Assembly (NCBI RefSeq): GCF_000333955.1
Contig: NZ_CAPS01000047.1
Span: forward strand, 20,604 to 84,603
DNA from: Rhodococcus sp. AW25M09
GTDB lineage: Bacteria > Actinomycetota > Actinomycetes > Mycobacteriales > Mycobacteriaceae
DNA length: 64,000 nucleotides
Direction: 5' to 3'
Positions within the stretch are counted from its first letter, which is position 1. Each line of letters begins with the position of its first letter. The notes beneath the pieces are model-generated. The model did not search any database. It had not been told where the DNA came from and was given only the letters and a program-made list of their open reading frames with translations. The position numbers were made by a program, and so were the translations under genes. Positions 17,985 through 26,459 of this stretch are shown piece after piece.

Positions 17985-18823
17985 CGCACCTCGGAATCGC
18001 CGGACGGGAACTGCGAGTGTCGTATCTCGGTGGGCCGGTGGTACTCGCCGGAGCCACGCTGAAGGTCGAACCACATTGCCGAACAGCACTTCTGGGCGCG
18101 AACGGATCAGGCAAGACGACGTTGCTGCGATGCTTGGCAGGTGCCGTCGAACCGGAATCCGGGCGGGTCGAGATCTGCCACGAGACTCTGAAGTTCTCGA
18201 GAGCCGGACTGCGTGCGCACCGTCAGCGCGTGCAGCTGGTGTTGCAGGACCCGGACGATCAACTGTTCTCGGCGGACGTCGAGCGAGATGTTGCGTACGG
18301 GCCGTCGAACCTCGGGCTGTCCGACTCGGACGTGCGCGATCGAGTGGACGAGGCGTTGCAGCTGATGGGCATCGAGCACCTCCGCCGTCGACCGACCCAT
18401 CACCTGTCCTACGGGGAACGTAAACGGGTCGCGACGGCGGGCGCTGTGGCCATGCGTCCTGCCGTGTTGCTGTTGGACGAACCGACGGCGGGTCTGGACC
18501 CGGTCGGAGTGGACGAGATGTTCGGGGCATTGGACCGGTTGGAGAAGGCTCAGACGACGGTGCTGCTGTCGACGCACGACGTCGCTCTTGCGCTGGAGTG
18601 GGCCGATTCGGTGGCCGTTGTCGTCGACGGTGTGGTGCATCAGGGTGTTCCCGACGACGTGCTCTCGGATGCGACCCTGTTGGGCAGGGCGCGGCTGAAG
18701 ATGCCCTGGGCGTCCGAGCTGGCCGCGGAGTTGGTTCGCGCGGGAATGATCGCTCCCGACGCCACGCCCCACACCGTCGAGGAAGTGATGGCGGCACTTC
18801 GACTCGGCGTGTTCGATGTGTGA
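17981..18823 (+). CDS. cbiO: cobalt ECF transporter ATPase CbiO
   Basis: This 280-aa ABC ATPase has Walker A GANGSGKTT (about residues 39-47), Q-loop QDPDDQLFSADVERDVAYGP (typical of ECF ATPases), signature LSYGERKRVA, Walker B VLLLDEPTAGLD and the H-loop STHD. Start is TTG 17981, overlapping the cbiQ stop. It completes the cbiMNQO operon. Confidence 0.94.
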   Translation: MTHLGIAGRELRVSYLGGPVVLAGATLKVEPHCRTALLGANGSGKTTLLRCLAGAVEPESGRVEICHETLKFSRAGLRAHRQRVQLVLQDPDDQLFSADVERDVAYGPSNLGLSDSDVRDRVDEALQLMGIEHLRRRPTHHLSYGERKRVATAGAVAMRPAVLLLDEPTAGLDPVGVDEMFGALDRLEKAQTTVLLSTHDVALALEWADSVAVVVDGVVHQGVPDDVLSDATLLGRARLKMPWASELAAELVRAGMIAPDATPHTVEEVMAALRLGVFDV

Positions 18824-18847
18824 CCGTGGCCGACTTCCGCATATTTA

Positions 18848-18866
18848 ATAGGTGAGGCTATCCTTT
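18848..18866. promoter_or_regulatory. IdeR/DtxR-type iron box
   Basis: ATAGGTGAGGCTATCCTTT matches the consensus TTAGGTTAGGCTAACCTAA at 14 of 19 positions. It ends 5 nt before the start codon of the siderophore-binding lipoprotein gene. Iron-dependent repression is inferred from the motif and the gene's function. Confidence 0.7.
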
Positions 18867-18871
18867 GCAGC

Positions 18872-19813
18872 ATGATCCAAACGAGACCTCGAAAATCGAC
18901 ACTGCGGGCTCGAACGGCGGTATTGCTGATGGCGGTCGCTGCTGTGACCAGCGTTGCCACGGCCTGTTCCGCAGCGGATCGAGCGGTCACCGCAGACGGA
19001 TCGACGCGACCGATCGACACGGTTCGGGGACTGGTGGACGTGCCCGAGGCCCCGTTGCGCGTTGTCACTCTGGAGCCGGTCGAACTCGACACCACCGTCG
19101 CCCTCGGCATCCTGCCCGTCGGTACCGCGGTGCTCAGCGAGGAGAGCGGCGTGCCGTCGTATCTCGGGACGGACGCGGCAGGCATCGCGACCGTCGGCAC
19201 GGTGGCCGAGCCGACCATCGAGGACATCGCTGCCCTCCGCCCCGACCTCATTCTGGGCACGGAGACTCGCCACGCCGAGTACTACGACCAACTCACAGCC
19301 ATTGCGCCGACGGTGTTCATGGCCGCCCAGTCCGATCCGTGGAAGGAGAACGTCCGGTTCGTCGGACGCATTCTCGGCAAGGAGACTGCGGCCGAGGGCT
19401 TGCTCACCGCGTACGACGACCGCTGCACCGAGATCGCCGAGAAGTTCGATACCGCCGGTCGGAGCGCCCAACTCATCCGACCACGCAACGGTGAGCTGAC
19501 GCTCTACGGACCGTCGTCCTTCGCCGGCAGCACACTGGAATGCGCAGGATTCACCACTCCGCCGAGGCCGGAATGGGCCGACGAGATTTCTGTCGACCTC
19601 TCGCCCGAACTGGCAGCCCAGGCCGCAGCAGATCTGATCGTCGTCACCGCCACCGACCCGTCGGACCCCGCGGCCATACCGGCGTCGATCACCGCCAATG
19701 CAGCCGCGCTGCCGAATCCGCACGCGGTGGATCAGTCCTACTGGATCACCGGGGTCGGCCCCAAGGGCGGGCAAGCCGTGCTCGACGACATCGATCGGAT
19801 TCTCTCGGAGTAG
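18872..19813 (+). CDS. iron-siderophore ABC transporter substrate-binding lipoprotein
   Basis: This 313-aa FecB/FepB-type binding protein has a signal peptide with lipobox ATAC (Cys32) and a periplasmic-binding fold with VRGLVDVPEAPLRVVTLEPVELDTTVALG and DIAALRPDLILGTE. An iron box lies directly upstream. No permease or ATPase is adjacent, so it is an orphan binding protein relying on a transporter elsewhere. The ferri-siderophore is not identifiable. Confidence 0.88.
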   Translation: MIQTRPRKSTLRARTAVLLMAVAAVTSVATACSAADRAVTADGSTRPIDTVRGLVDVPEAPLRVVTLEPVELDTTVALGILPVGTAVLSEESGVPSYLGTDAAGIATVGTVAEPTIEDIAALRPDLILGTETRHAEYYDQLTAIAPTVFMAAQSDPWKENVRFVGRILGKETAAEGLLTAYDDRCTEIAEKFDTAGRSAQLIRPRNGELTLYGPSSFAGSTLECAGFTTPPRPEWADEISVDLSPELAAQAAADLIVVTATDPSDPAAIPASITANAAALPNPHAVDQSYWITGVGPKGGQAVLDDIDRILSE

Positions 19814-19823
19814 AAACTGCGAC

Positions 19824-20555
19824 TCATATTCGAACCGCACCGGCCAGTGCCGCGGCCTGCTGCGCGCGCTCCACCACTCGCGCACGGGAGGAATCGATGT
19901 GGTTCAGAAGAAGTTCCAGTGCGGTGTCCAGAGTTCCGGCCAGCACGCATTCGACGATGTCGATGTGCTCATCGATCGCTGACGCGACCGCCGCAGCATC
20001 GAGTCCGCCGAGTATCCGCACCGGACGCACTTTGGCGTTGACGGTGCACAGGGCCTCGGTCAGAGCCGGATTACCCGACGCGTCCAACAGGGTGACGTGG
20101 AAGCTCTCGTCCAGTGCGACGAGGTCATCGGTGGTGTCGGGTGGGTCGGCGCGCAGGCCGATCCAGGTGTCCGCCAACGCCGACAGCGACACTCGGTCGA
20201 AGGACTGTGACGTCGAGCGAGTGATGCCCCGGGCTTCGAGGGTGGCGCGGAGCTCGTACAGATCGGGCAGGTCGGTCAGCCGAGGTCGATAGGCATGCAG
20301 CCCGGCCTCGTCGCGGGTGACGAGACCATCGGCCTGCAAGCGCGCCAGCGCCTCCCGCACGGGAGTGCGCGAGACGCCGTACAGCTCGGCGAGGCGCTCC
20401 TCGCCGAGCCGCTCCGTGGAGCTGATGACACCGGACACGAGATCCCGGCGCAGCGATAAGTAGACCTTCTCGCGAAGGTCTTTCGAGGCATCATTGTTCC
20501 GGTCAGATTGCCATGGCTGCGCGCACGTCGGCCTCGGACTCCGAGCCGCCCGCAC
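19824..20555 (-). CDS. GntR-family (FCD domain) regulator at the end of the urt operon
   Basis: This protein of about 243 aa has an N-terminal winged helix (REKVYLSLRRDLVSG ... GEERLAELYGVSRTPVREALARLQADGLV) and a C-terminal FCD ligand-binding domain with metal-type residues (ALDESFHVTLLDASGNPALTE, IDEHIDIVECV). The start is uncertain: the only usable in-frame codon before the wing is GTG 20555, which lies inside urtE, and the frame stays open further upstream. The gene overlaps urtE by 53 bp, so it is probably co-transcribed and coupled. It may sense a nitrogen compound; this is inference. Confidence 0.78.
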   Translation of the reverse strand: MRAARSPRPTCAQPWQSDRNNDASKDLREKVYLSLRRDLVSGVISSTERLGEERLAELYGVSRTPVREALARLQADGLVTRDEAGLHAYRPRLTDLPDLYELRATLEARGITRSTSQSFDRVSLSALADTWIGLRADPPDTTDDLVALDESFHVTLLDASGNPALTEALCTVNAKVRPVRILGGLDAAAVASAIDEHIDIVECVLAGTLDTALELLLNHIDSSRARVVERAQQAAALAGAVRI

Positions 20556-21195
20556 CGGTGGACGTGATGCGGCCGGCCTCGAGAATGTAGTAGTGCTGTG
20601 CGGACTCGAGCGCGAAGCCGATGTGCTGCTCCACCAACAACACTCCGAGGCCGCCGCGGCGGGTGAGCTCGAGGATGGTGCGCTCGATCTCGGCAACGAC
20701 GGACGGCTGAATGCCCTCGGTAGGCTCGTCGAGGATCAACATGCGCGGTTCGGTGATCAGCGCCCGCGCGATGGCGAGCTGTTGGCGCTGCCCACCCGAG
20801 AGCAATCCAGCTCTGCGATCGAGCAATTCCGTCAACGCCGGAAACAGATCGAGTACCTCGCCGATCAACGCCTTGCCGCGCTTACGACCGTCGGCCACCA
20901 CCTGCAGATTCTCTGCCGTGGTCAACTGACCGAACGACTGCTGGCCCTGCGGGACGTAGGCCAGTCCGCGGGCCACCCGCGCACTGGGTCGCAACGAACT
21001 GACGTCCTCGCCGTCGAACATGACCTTGCCGGAGTTGACCTTGAGCAGCCCGACCGCAGCCCGCAGCAGGGTGGTCTTGCCTGCGCCGTTATGGCCCATC
21101 ACCGCTGCGACACCATCGGCCGGAACCGTCAGCGACGCACCGTGAACCACCTCGCTGCGGCCGTAGCCAGTGCGCACATCGATCAGTTCAAGCAT
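20503..21195 (-). CDS. urtE: urea ABC transporter ATPase UrtE
   Basis: This 230-aa LivF-type ABC ATPase has Walker A GHNGAGKTT (residues about 34-42), signature LSGGQRQQLAIARAL and Walker B MLILDEPTEGIQPSVV; the EGIQPS sequence is typical of UrtE. It overlaps urtD by 8 bp. Together with UrtD it powers urea import. Confidence 0.93.
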   Translation of the reverse strand: MLELIDVRTGYGRSEVVHGASLTVPADGVAAVMGHNGAGKTTLLRAAVGLLKVNSGKVMFDGEDVSSLRPSARVARGLAYVPQGQQSFGQLTTAENLQVVADGRKRGKALIGEVLDLFPALTELLDRRAGLLSGGQRQQLAIARALITEPRMLILDEPTEGIQPSVVAEIERTILELTRRGGLGVLLVEQHIGFALESAQHYYILEAGRITSTGAGGSESEADVRAAMAI

Positions 21196-22018
21196 GATCG
21201 GCTCCCTCTTCTGCGTCTCGATCGAGCTGCTCGGCCGCAGTTGCGGTACCGAGATAGACCGCTTGAACCTTCGGATCGGCCTGTACCTCGGCCACTGTGC
21301 CTTCGGCCAGAACGCGTCCGGCCGCCAACACCGTCACCGAGGTGGCGAACATGCGCATGAAGTCCATGTCGTGCTCGACCACCACGACGGTCCGCTCGCC
21401 GCCGATGCGTTGGAGCAGCTCGCCCGTCTGCTCACGTTCCTCGTGACTCATGCCGGCGACCGGCTCGTCGAGCAGGAGCACATCGGCGTTCTGTACCAAC
21501 AGCATTCCGATTTCCAGCCACTGCTTCTGGCCGTGCGCAAGGATTCCCGCCGGCTTGTCTCGCTCGGCGGTGAGGCCGGTGGTCTCGAGGGCCTCCTCGA
21601 TCTGCGGGAGCACCGAGGCTCGGCGACGCAACATCGTCAGCACCGATCGACCGGACCCGGCCGCGATATCCAAATTCTGCAGCACCGTGAGGTTCTCGAA
21701 GATGCTGGCGGTCTGGAAGGTGCGGCCGATTCCCAGGCGGGCGATCTGGTGCACCTTCTTACCCAGCAATTGGACGCCGGACTTGGTCACCGACCCGGTG
21801 GCCGGGACCAGGCCGGTGATGGCGTCGATCAGCGTCGTCTTACCTGCACCGTTGGGCCCGATGAGGAACCGTAGATCGCCTTGCATGAGCGTCAGATCGA
21901 CGCTGGTGTTGGCTTTGAAGCCGTCGAAACTGACTGTCAGATCACGAACTTCGAGGTACTGACTCGACATACCGGCGTTGCCGCCGAACGTGGGGTGCTG
22001 GCCTTCGATATGAATCAT
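21188..22018 (-). CDS. urtD: urea ABC transporter ATPase UrtD
   Basis: This 276-aa LivG-type ABC ATPase has Walker A GPNGAGKTTLIDAITG, the UrtD-like HQIARLGIGRTFQTASIFENLTV segment, signature ILAHGQKQWLEIGMLL and Walker B VLLLDEPVAGMSHEE. The HGQKQWLEIG signature is specific to UrtD. It overlaps urtC by ATGA; ATG 21970 is an alternative start giving MSSQYLEVRDLTV. Confidence 0.93.
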   Translation of the reverse strand: MIHIEGQHPTFGGNAGMSSQYLEVRDLTVSFDGFKANTSVDLTLMQGDLRFLIGPNGAGKTTLIDAITGLVPATGSVTKSGVQLLGKKVHQIARLGIGRTFQTASIFENLTVLQNLDIAAGSGRSVLTMLRRRASVLPQIEEALETTGLTAERDKPAGILAHGQKQWLEIGMLLVQNADVLLLDEPVAGMSHEEREQTGELLQRIGGERTVVVVEHDMDFMRMFATSVTVLAAGRVLAEGTVAEVQADPKVQAVYLGTATAAEQLDRDAEEGADHA

Positions 22019-23106
22019 CGCGTCAGTTCCTTCTCTGGCTCTTCGCTCGACTCGGGGAGCGGTTCGGGCTCCTTCTTGCGTTTACGCAGTGCGAACAGGC
22101 CCGCGATACCGGCGGGGAAGAACCCGACGACCACCACGAACAGCAGGCCCTGCGCGTACGTCCAGCCGGACGGGAACTGTTCGGACAGCGTGGTCTGCGC
22201 CCAGGCGACGCCGAGTGCGCCGAGAACCGGACCGAGCAGCGTGGTGCGGCCGCCGATAGCGACACCGATGAGGAACGCGATGGACGGGACTATGCCCACG
22301 TCGTTGGGGGAGATGATCCCGACGATGGGAACGAACAGTGCTCCGGCGAGACCTGCGAAGAACGCCGCGGCCACGTAGGCCACGATCTTGACGTTCGCGG
22401 GATCGTAGCCGAGGAAGCGGACGCGCTCCTCCTGATCGCGCACCGCCACCAGCAGCTCTCCGTAACGCGAGTACATCAGCTGCCGGGTGATCGCCACGAC
22501 GGCCAGCAGCACGCCTGCGGCGATGAAGAACAGCATCTGCTTGTTGGCCGGGTCGTTGAGATTGAACCCGAAGAACGTGCGAAAGCGGTTGAGGCCGTTG
22601 GACCCACCGGTGGTCTGCTGTCCGATGAGCAGGATTGCGAAGGCGGCGGCGAGGGCCTGGCTCAGGATCGCGAAGTAAGCGCCCTTGACTCGACGCTTGA
22701 ACACGCCGAGGCCGAGTACCAGGGCCACCAGGGCCGGCACGAACAAGATGCCGAGGATGGTGGTGAAGGGCGAGGTGAACGGCATCCAATACGAGGGGAG
22801 TTCCCGAATTCCGGCGATGCCCATGAAATCCGGTACGTCGTCGCCGCGGAGTTCGGCGTCGGAGATCTTGAGGTGCATGGCCATGATGTAGGCACCGATC
22901 CCGAAGAACACGCCCTGGCCCAGGGTGAGCATTCCGCCACGGCCCCAGGCCAACCCGATTCCGACGGCCACGATCGCGTAGCAGATGAACTTGCCGAGCA
23001 GGCTGAGTCGGAATTCGCTGAGCACGGCAGGGGCAACGGCGAACAACAGGATCGCTGCGAGCGCGAATCCCAGTAGCGCACCTCGCTTGGCGATGAACTC
23101 GCTCAT
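22015..23106 (-). CDS. urtC: urea ABC transporter permease UrtC
   Basis: This 363-aa LivM-type permease has about ten hydrophobic segments. It contains GLAWGRGGMLTLGQGVFFGIGAYIMAMHL and WTYAQGLLFVVVVGFFPAG, characteristic of UrtC. The acidic C-terminus (EPEPLPESSEEPEKE) is cytoplasmic. ATGA overlaps connect it to urtB and urtD. Confidence 0.94.
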   Translation of the reverse strand: MSEFIAKRGALLGFALAAILLFAVAPAVLSEFRLSLLGKFICYAIVAVGIGLAWGRGGMLTLGQGVFFGIGAYIMAMHLKISDAELRGDDVPDFMGIAGIRELPSYWMPFTSPFTTILGILFVPALVALVLGLGVFKRRVKGAYFAILSQALAAAFAILLIGQQTTGGSNGLNRFRTFFGFNLNDPANKQMLFFIAAGVLLAVVAITRQLMYSRYGELLVAVRDQEERVRFLGYDPANVKIVAYVAAAFFAGLAGALFVPIVGIISPNDVGIVPSIAFLIGVAIGGRTTLLGPVLGALGVAWAQTTLSEQFPSGWTYAQGLLFVVVVGFFPAGIAGLFALRKRKKEPEPLPESSEEPEKELTR

Positions 23107-23987
23107 ACCAGGCTCCTTGTCTTGACGGCGAACAAGCCTTGCGGGCGGGCCTGCAGGAAGATCACGATGAGCACGAACACGATGACCTTGGCGATCGAGG
23201 CCGTGGTGCTGTACTCGATGAACGAGTTGAGGATGCCGAGTGCGAACGCGGCGATCACCGCGCCCTTGATCTGGCCGAGGCCACCGACGACGACCACCAG
23301 GAAGGCGTCGATCAGGTAGCTCTGTCCCACAGTGGAACTGGTCGATCCGATCAAGGTGAGCGCGACGCCGGCGACGCCGGCCAGACCCGAGCCGAGGAAG
23401 AACGTCGAGATATCGGTCCTGCGGCTCGAGATGCCCGAGGTCTCCGCGAGATCGCGGTTCTGCACCACCGCGCGGATGCGTCGACCCATCGGGGTCTTCT
23501 TCAATGCGATGGACAGCGCGACGACGGCGACGATCGCGAGGACGAGAATGAAGATTCTGGTCTTGGGCACCACGGCACCGAGGATGTCGACGCCGCCGCG
23601 CAGCCAGTCCGGCGTCACGACGTTGACTGCCGGAGCGCCGAAGACGTCGCGGGCGAGCTGCTGCAGGATGAGCCCGACGCCGAAGGTGACGAGCAGGGTG
23701 TCCAGCGGACGGTGGTACATCCGCTGAATCAGCGTCACCTCCAGCAGGACACCCATGACACCACCGACGAGGAAGCCGACGATCAGCGAGATGAACAGTG
23801 ACGCGCCGCCGGTGGAGACGATCTGTTGCACGACGTAGGCCGTGTACGAACCGGCCATGATGAACTCGCCGTGCGCCATGTTGATGACGCCCATCTGACC
23901 GAACGTCAGTGATAGCCCGAGGGCGGCGAGGAGAAGAATGGATCCGATCGACAGGCCGGTGAACAACTGTCCGATCACGACGTCCAT
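23103..23987 (-). CDS. urtB: urea ABC transporter permease UrtB
   Basis: This 294-aa LivH-type permease has about eight hydrophobic segments with LTFGQMGVINMAHGEFIMAG and NRDLAETSGISSRRTDISTF, both typical of UrtB. It lies between a palindromic element just upstream and urtC. The gap to urtA is 71 nt and contains that hairpin, which could lower expression of urtBCDE relative to the binding protein. Confidence 0.94.
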   Translation of the reverse strand: MDVVIGQLFTGLSIGSILLLAALGLSLTFGQMGVINMAHGEFIMAGSYTAYVVQQIVSTGGASLFISLIVGFLVGGVMGVLLEVTLIQRMYHRPLDTLLVTFGVGLILQQLARDVFGAPAVNVVTPDWLRGGVDILGAVVPKTRIFILVLAIVAVVALSIALKKTPMGRRIRAVVQNRDLAETSGISSRRTDISTFFLGSGLAGVAGVALTLIGSTSSTVGQSYLIDAFLVVVVGGLGQIKGAVIAAFALGILNSFIEYSTTASIAKVIVFVLIVIFLQARPQGLFAVKTRSLV

Positions 23988-24004
23988 GGGGAGCTCCTTC
24001 GGAG

Positions 24005-24050
24005 CATGTGCGTGGAACTTCGTAGTGGGCTACGAAGTTCCACGCACATG
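24005..24050. repeat. 46-nt palindromic element between urtA and urtB
   Basis: A perfect 21-bp stem (24005-24025 with 24030-24050) around a TGGG loop. Its arm contains GTGCGTGGAACTTCGTAG and is identical at 19 of 21 positions to elements at 56684-56729 and 63978-64000. It probably folds as an RNA hairpin that attenuates or stabilises the urtA 3' end. Confidence 0.9.
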
Positions 24051-24058
24051 GGTGGGGG

Positions 24059-25333
24059 TCAGTTGAGGTCGGAGGCCCAGTCGTAGGTCTCGAGGAACGG
24101 ATCGGGCTCGATGGGTTCCGGCGACTCGGAGATGGTGTAGATCAGTCCGTCGGGGCGAATCTCGCCGATGCGAGCGGTCTTGGAGATGTGGTGATTGTCG
24201 CCGTTGATGACGACCTCACCCTCGGGAGCGGCGAAGCTGACTCCGTCGGCGGCGGCCTGAATGTCCGATACCGCAAAGGAATCGGCCTTTTCGACCGTGT
24301 TCTTCCACAGGTAGACCGAGGTGTAGGCGGCTTCCATCGGGTCCGAGGTGGGCTTGTCGGCACCGTACTTGGCCTTGTAGTCCGCCACGAACTTGGTGTT
24401 CTCGGGGGAGTCGACCGTCTGGTAGTAATTCCAGGCGGTCAGCTGGCCCGCGATGTTCTGAGCGCCGATGCCGGCGACCTCTTCCTCGGCGATGGACACC
24501 GAAAGAACCGGCATGTCAGCGGCTTTGAGCCCGGCGTTGGTGTACTCGCGGAAGAAGGCGACGTTGGAGTCGCCGTTGAGGGTGTTGAACACGGCGTCGG
24601 CATTCGCGGTGCGGACCTTGTTGACGATGGTGGAGAAGTCGGTGGAACCGAGCGGGGTGTAGTCCTCGCCGACGATTTCGATGCCGTTCGCGGCGGCGTA
24701 GGCCTTGATCTCGCGGTTCGCGGTCTGCGGGAACACGTAGTCGCTGCCGACCAGGTACAGGGTCTTGACGCCCTGCTCCTTGAGGTAGTCCAGAGCCGGC
24801 ACGATCTGCTGGTTGGTGGTGGCACCGGTGTAGAAGATGTTCTTCGACGCCTCGAGGCCCTCGTACTGAACGGGGTAGTAGAGGAGAGCGTCGTTGTCCT
24901 CGAACACCGGCAGCATCGCCTTGCGGCTCGACGACGTCCAGCCGCCGAAAACTGCTGCGACACAGTCGCTGCTGATCAGCTTCTCGGCCTTCTCGGCGAA
25001 TACGGTCGGTTCGGACGCGCCGTCCTCGGCGACGACCTCGATCTGCTTGCCGTTGACGCCACCCGATGCGTTGATTTCATCGACGGCCAGTGCGATCGAA
25101 TCACGCACCGTCACTTCGCTGATCGCCATGGTGCCGGACAGGGAGTTGAGCGAGCCCACCTTGATGGTGTCACCTGATGTGTCGACACACGAGGTGGCCG
25201 AGCCGCCGCCGTCGGCAGAGGTGGTGTCTCCCGCCTTGCTTCCGCAGGCGGTGGCGACCAGGCTCAATGCGGCCAGAGCTGCGGGAACGACCATGAGGCG
25301 TGTGACGGACTTGCGCTTCGAGACTGCAGGCAT
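24059..25333 (-). CDS. urtA: urea ABC transporter substrate-binding lipoprotein UrtA
   Basis: This 424-aa type I periplasmic binding protein has a signal peptide ending in lipobox VATAC (Cys30). The UrtA/FmdD signatures are clear: KVGSLNSLSGTMAISE, AAVFGGWTSSSRKAMLPVFE, LLYYPVQYEGLE and GDNHHISKTARIGEI. As the first gene of urtABCDE it delivers urea (possibly short amides) to UrtBC. Regulatory palindromes lie upstream. Confidence 0.96.
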   Translation of the reverse strand: MPAVSKRKSVTRLMVVPAALAALSLVATACGSKAGDTTSADGGGSATSCVDTSGDTIKVGSLNSLSGTMAISEVTVRDSIALAVDEINASGGVNGKQIEVVAEDGASEPTVFAEKAEKLISSDCVAAVFGGWTSSSRKAMLPVFEDNDALLYYPVQYEGLEASKNIFYTGATTNQQIVPALDYLKEQGVKTLYLVGSDYVFPQTANREIKAYAAANGIEIVGEDYTPLGSTDFSTIVNKVRTANADAVFNTLNGDSNVAFFREYTNAGLKAADMPVLSVSIAEEEVAGIGAQNIAGQLTAWNYYQTVDSPENTKFVADYKAKYGADKPTSDPMEAAYTSVYLWKNTVEKADSFAVSDIQAAADGVSFAAPEGEVVINGDNHHISKTARIGEIRPDGLIYTISESPEPIEPDPFLETYDWASDLN

Positions 25334-25352
25334 CTACGGCCCTTTCGGAGTT

Positions 25353-25362
25353 TTGTATACAG
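25353..25362. promoter_or_regulatory. candidate GntR operator upstream of urtA
   Basis: TTGTATACAG is one base from the perfect palindrome TTGTATACAA often bound by FCD-type GntR regulators. It lies 20 nt before the urtA start, and the operon ends with a GntR gene, so feedback control is plausible but untested. Confidence 0.45.
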
Positions 25363-25419
25363 GGATGTATTCGCGATTGCGAACAGTAAAGGGAAGTTAT
25401 TGCGTAGGTATGTTCTGCG

Positions 25420-25435
25420 GTGACGAGTCTGTTTC
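25420..25435 (-). promoter_or_regulatory. weak GlnR-like site upstream of urtA
   Basis: On the minus strand GAAAC-N6-GTCAC is present, part of the actinobacterial GlnR a-site/b-site pattern, with a further GTAAC four bases upstream. Nitrogen control of urt genes by GlnR is known in actinomycetes; this site is imperfect. Confidence 0.3.
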
Positions 25436-25440
25436 CCGCG

Positions 25441-25454
25441 TTACGTCGACGTAA
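25441..25454. promoter_or_regulatory. 14-bp perfect palindrome upstream of urtA
   Basis: TTACGTCGACGTAA is its own reverse complement and lies 107 nt before the urtA start, in the divergent gap toward the XRE gene. A dimeric regulator could bind it; none is identified. Confidence 0.4.
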
Positions 25455-25474
25455 ATGCCTCACGATGACAACTT

Positions 25475-25497
25475 TGCTTGACATTTTATGACAAGCA
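25475..25497. promoter_or_regulatory. inverted repeat before XRE gene
   Basis: TGCTTG (25475-25480) and CAAGCA (25492-25497) flank an A/T-rich spacer containing TTGACA as a possible -35. The repeat ends 15 nt before the XRE start, a position suited to autoregulation. Confidence 0.4.
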
Positions 25498-25512
25498 GAG
25501 TTGACTTCTTGC

Positions 25513-25725
25513 ATGTCCGGAGCGAATACCGTTCGCGACCATCGCAAGCTGGCACGCATCACCCAGGCCGAACTCGGCACCATCTGCGGGGTGAGTCGGC
25601 AGAGCATCGTCTCCGTCGAAGGCGGCGACTATGCACCGAGCGTCTACCTGGCACTGCGATTGGCCCGCGCACTCGATACGACGGTGGAAACACTGTTCGG
25701 AGACCAAGGAGAGTCCTCATCATGA
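25513..25725 (+). CDS. small XRE-family transcriptional regulator
   Basis: This 70-aa protein is a single Cro/CI-type HTH domain (RKLARITQAELGTICGVSRQSI followed by YAPSVYLALRLARALDTTVETLFG). Such one-domain regulators typically precede a membrane-protein gene. ATG 25513 is chosen; a TTG 12 nt earlier is also in frame. Its stop overlaps the next start (ATGA), so the two genes form an operon. Confidence 0.87.
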   Translation: MSGANTVRDHRKLARITQAELGTICGVSRQSIVSVEGGDYAPSVYLALRLARALDTTVETLFGDQGESSS

Positions 25726-26240
25726 GCACATTCGTCAAAGCGGCTCGTTTCGTCGGTGACCTCGACGACGATTTCTATTCCGACGAGCTCCAACGCGACA
25801 TCTGGAACGAGGCCTCGGCCGTCGGTTTTCAGTCGCTGCTGTGGATCGGGCTGATCGCCGGCGCGATCCTGCCCTTCGCGGCCGGGGTCACCGGGGCCTG
25901 GGTGACTCTCGGCATCATCGCCTCGCTGATCGTCGTGGCCTACGTCACCCTGGGTTACGCCCGAGCTCGGGGTATCGACATGTACACCGTGCAAGAACTG
26001 CGACGGCCGCGCCTCGCACTCGCGGGCGTGCTGTATGTCCTCGGTGCCGGAGGGGCCCTGGTTCGGCTACTCGCTCAACACAACGACGGCAGCACTCTGA
26101 TGTGGATCAGTATGGCCGTCGGGGCGGTTGTCGGAGCAGCTGCAGGGGTGTTGGGAGTCAAGTTGCATCAGCGTCGCCGGCGTGACGCCGAGCGTTCAGC
26201 GGAAGAGGCCGAGCTGCTCGGATTCGAGACGAACGACTGA
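25722..26240 (+). CDS. four-helix membrane protein paired with XRE regulator
   Basis: This 172-aa protein has an acidic N-terminus (DLDDDFYSDELQRD), four hydrophobic segments (about residues 35-57, 59-78, 96-115, 122-143) and a basic/acidic cytoplasmic tail. It is coupled to the XRE gene by ATGA. The arrangement is common in Gram-positive bacteria but the function is not established; I do not assign a family. Confidence 0.8.
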   Translation: MSTFVKAARFVGDLDDDFYSDELQRDIWNEASAVGFQSLLWIGLIAGAILPFAAGVTGAWVTLGIIASLIVVAYVTLGYARARGIDMYTVQELRRPRLALAGVLYVLGAGGALVRLLAQHNDGSTLMWISMAVGAVVGAAAGVLGVKLHQRRRRDAERSAEEAELLGFETND

Positions 26241-26459
26241 ATCACGCACCGAATGCCCGCGCGACCTATTACAGCGTGTGAGGATACGTAACGGTCTCGG
26301 TTCGATCGGTTGGTTCGCAGATTCGAGGCCCGGAAGGTATGTTTTGTCCGACGACATCGAGATTCTGTGGTGTCTACGCTGTTGGTGGGCTGTTCGGGCG
26401 CGTATTCGTAACGCGGTCGGCTAGGTGCCCGATGAAGAGAGAGGCTCGGTTCGAGGCCG

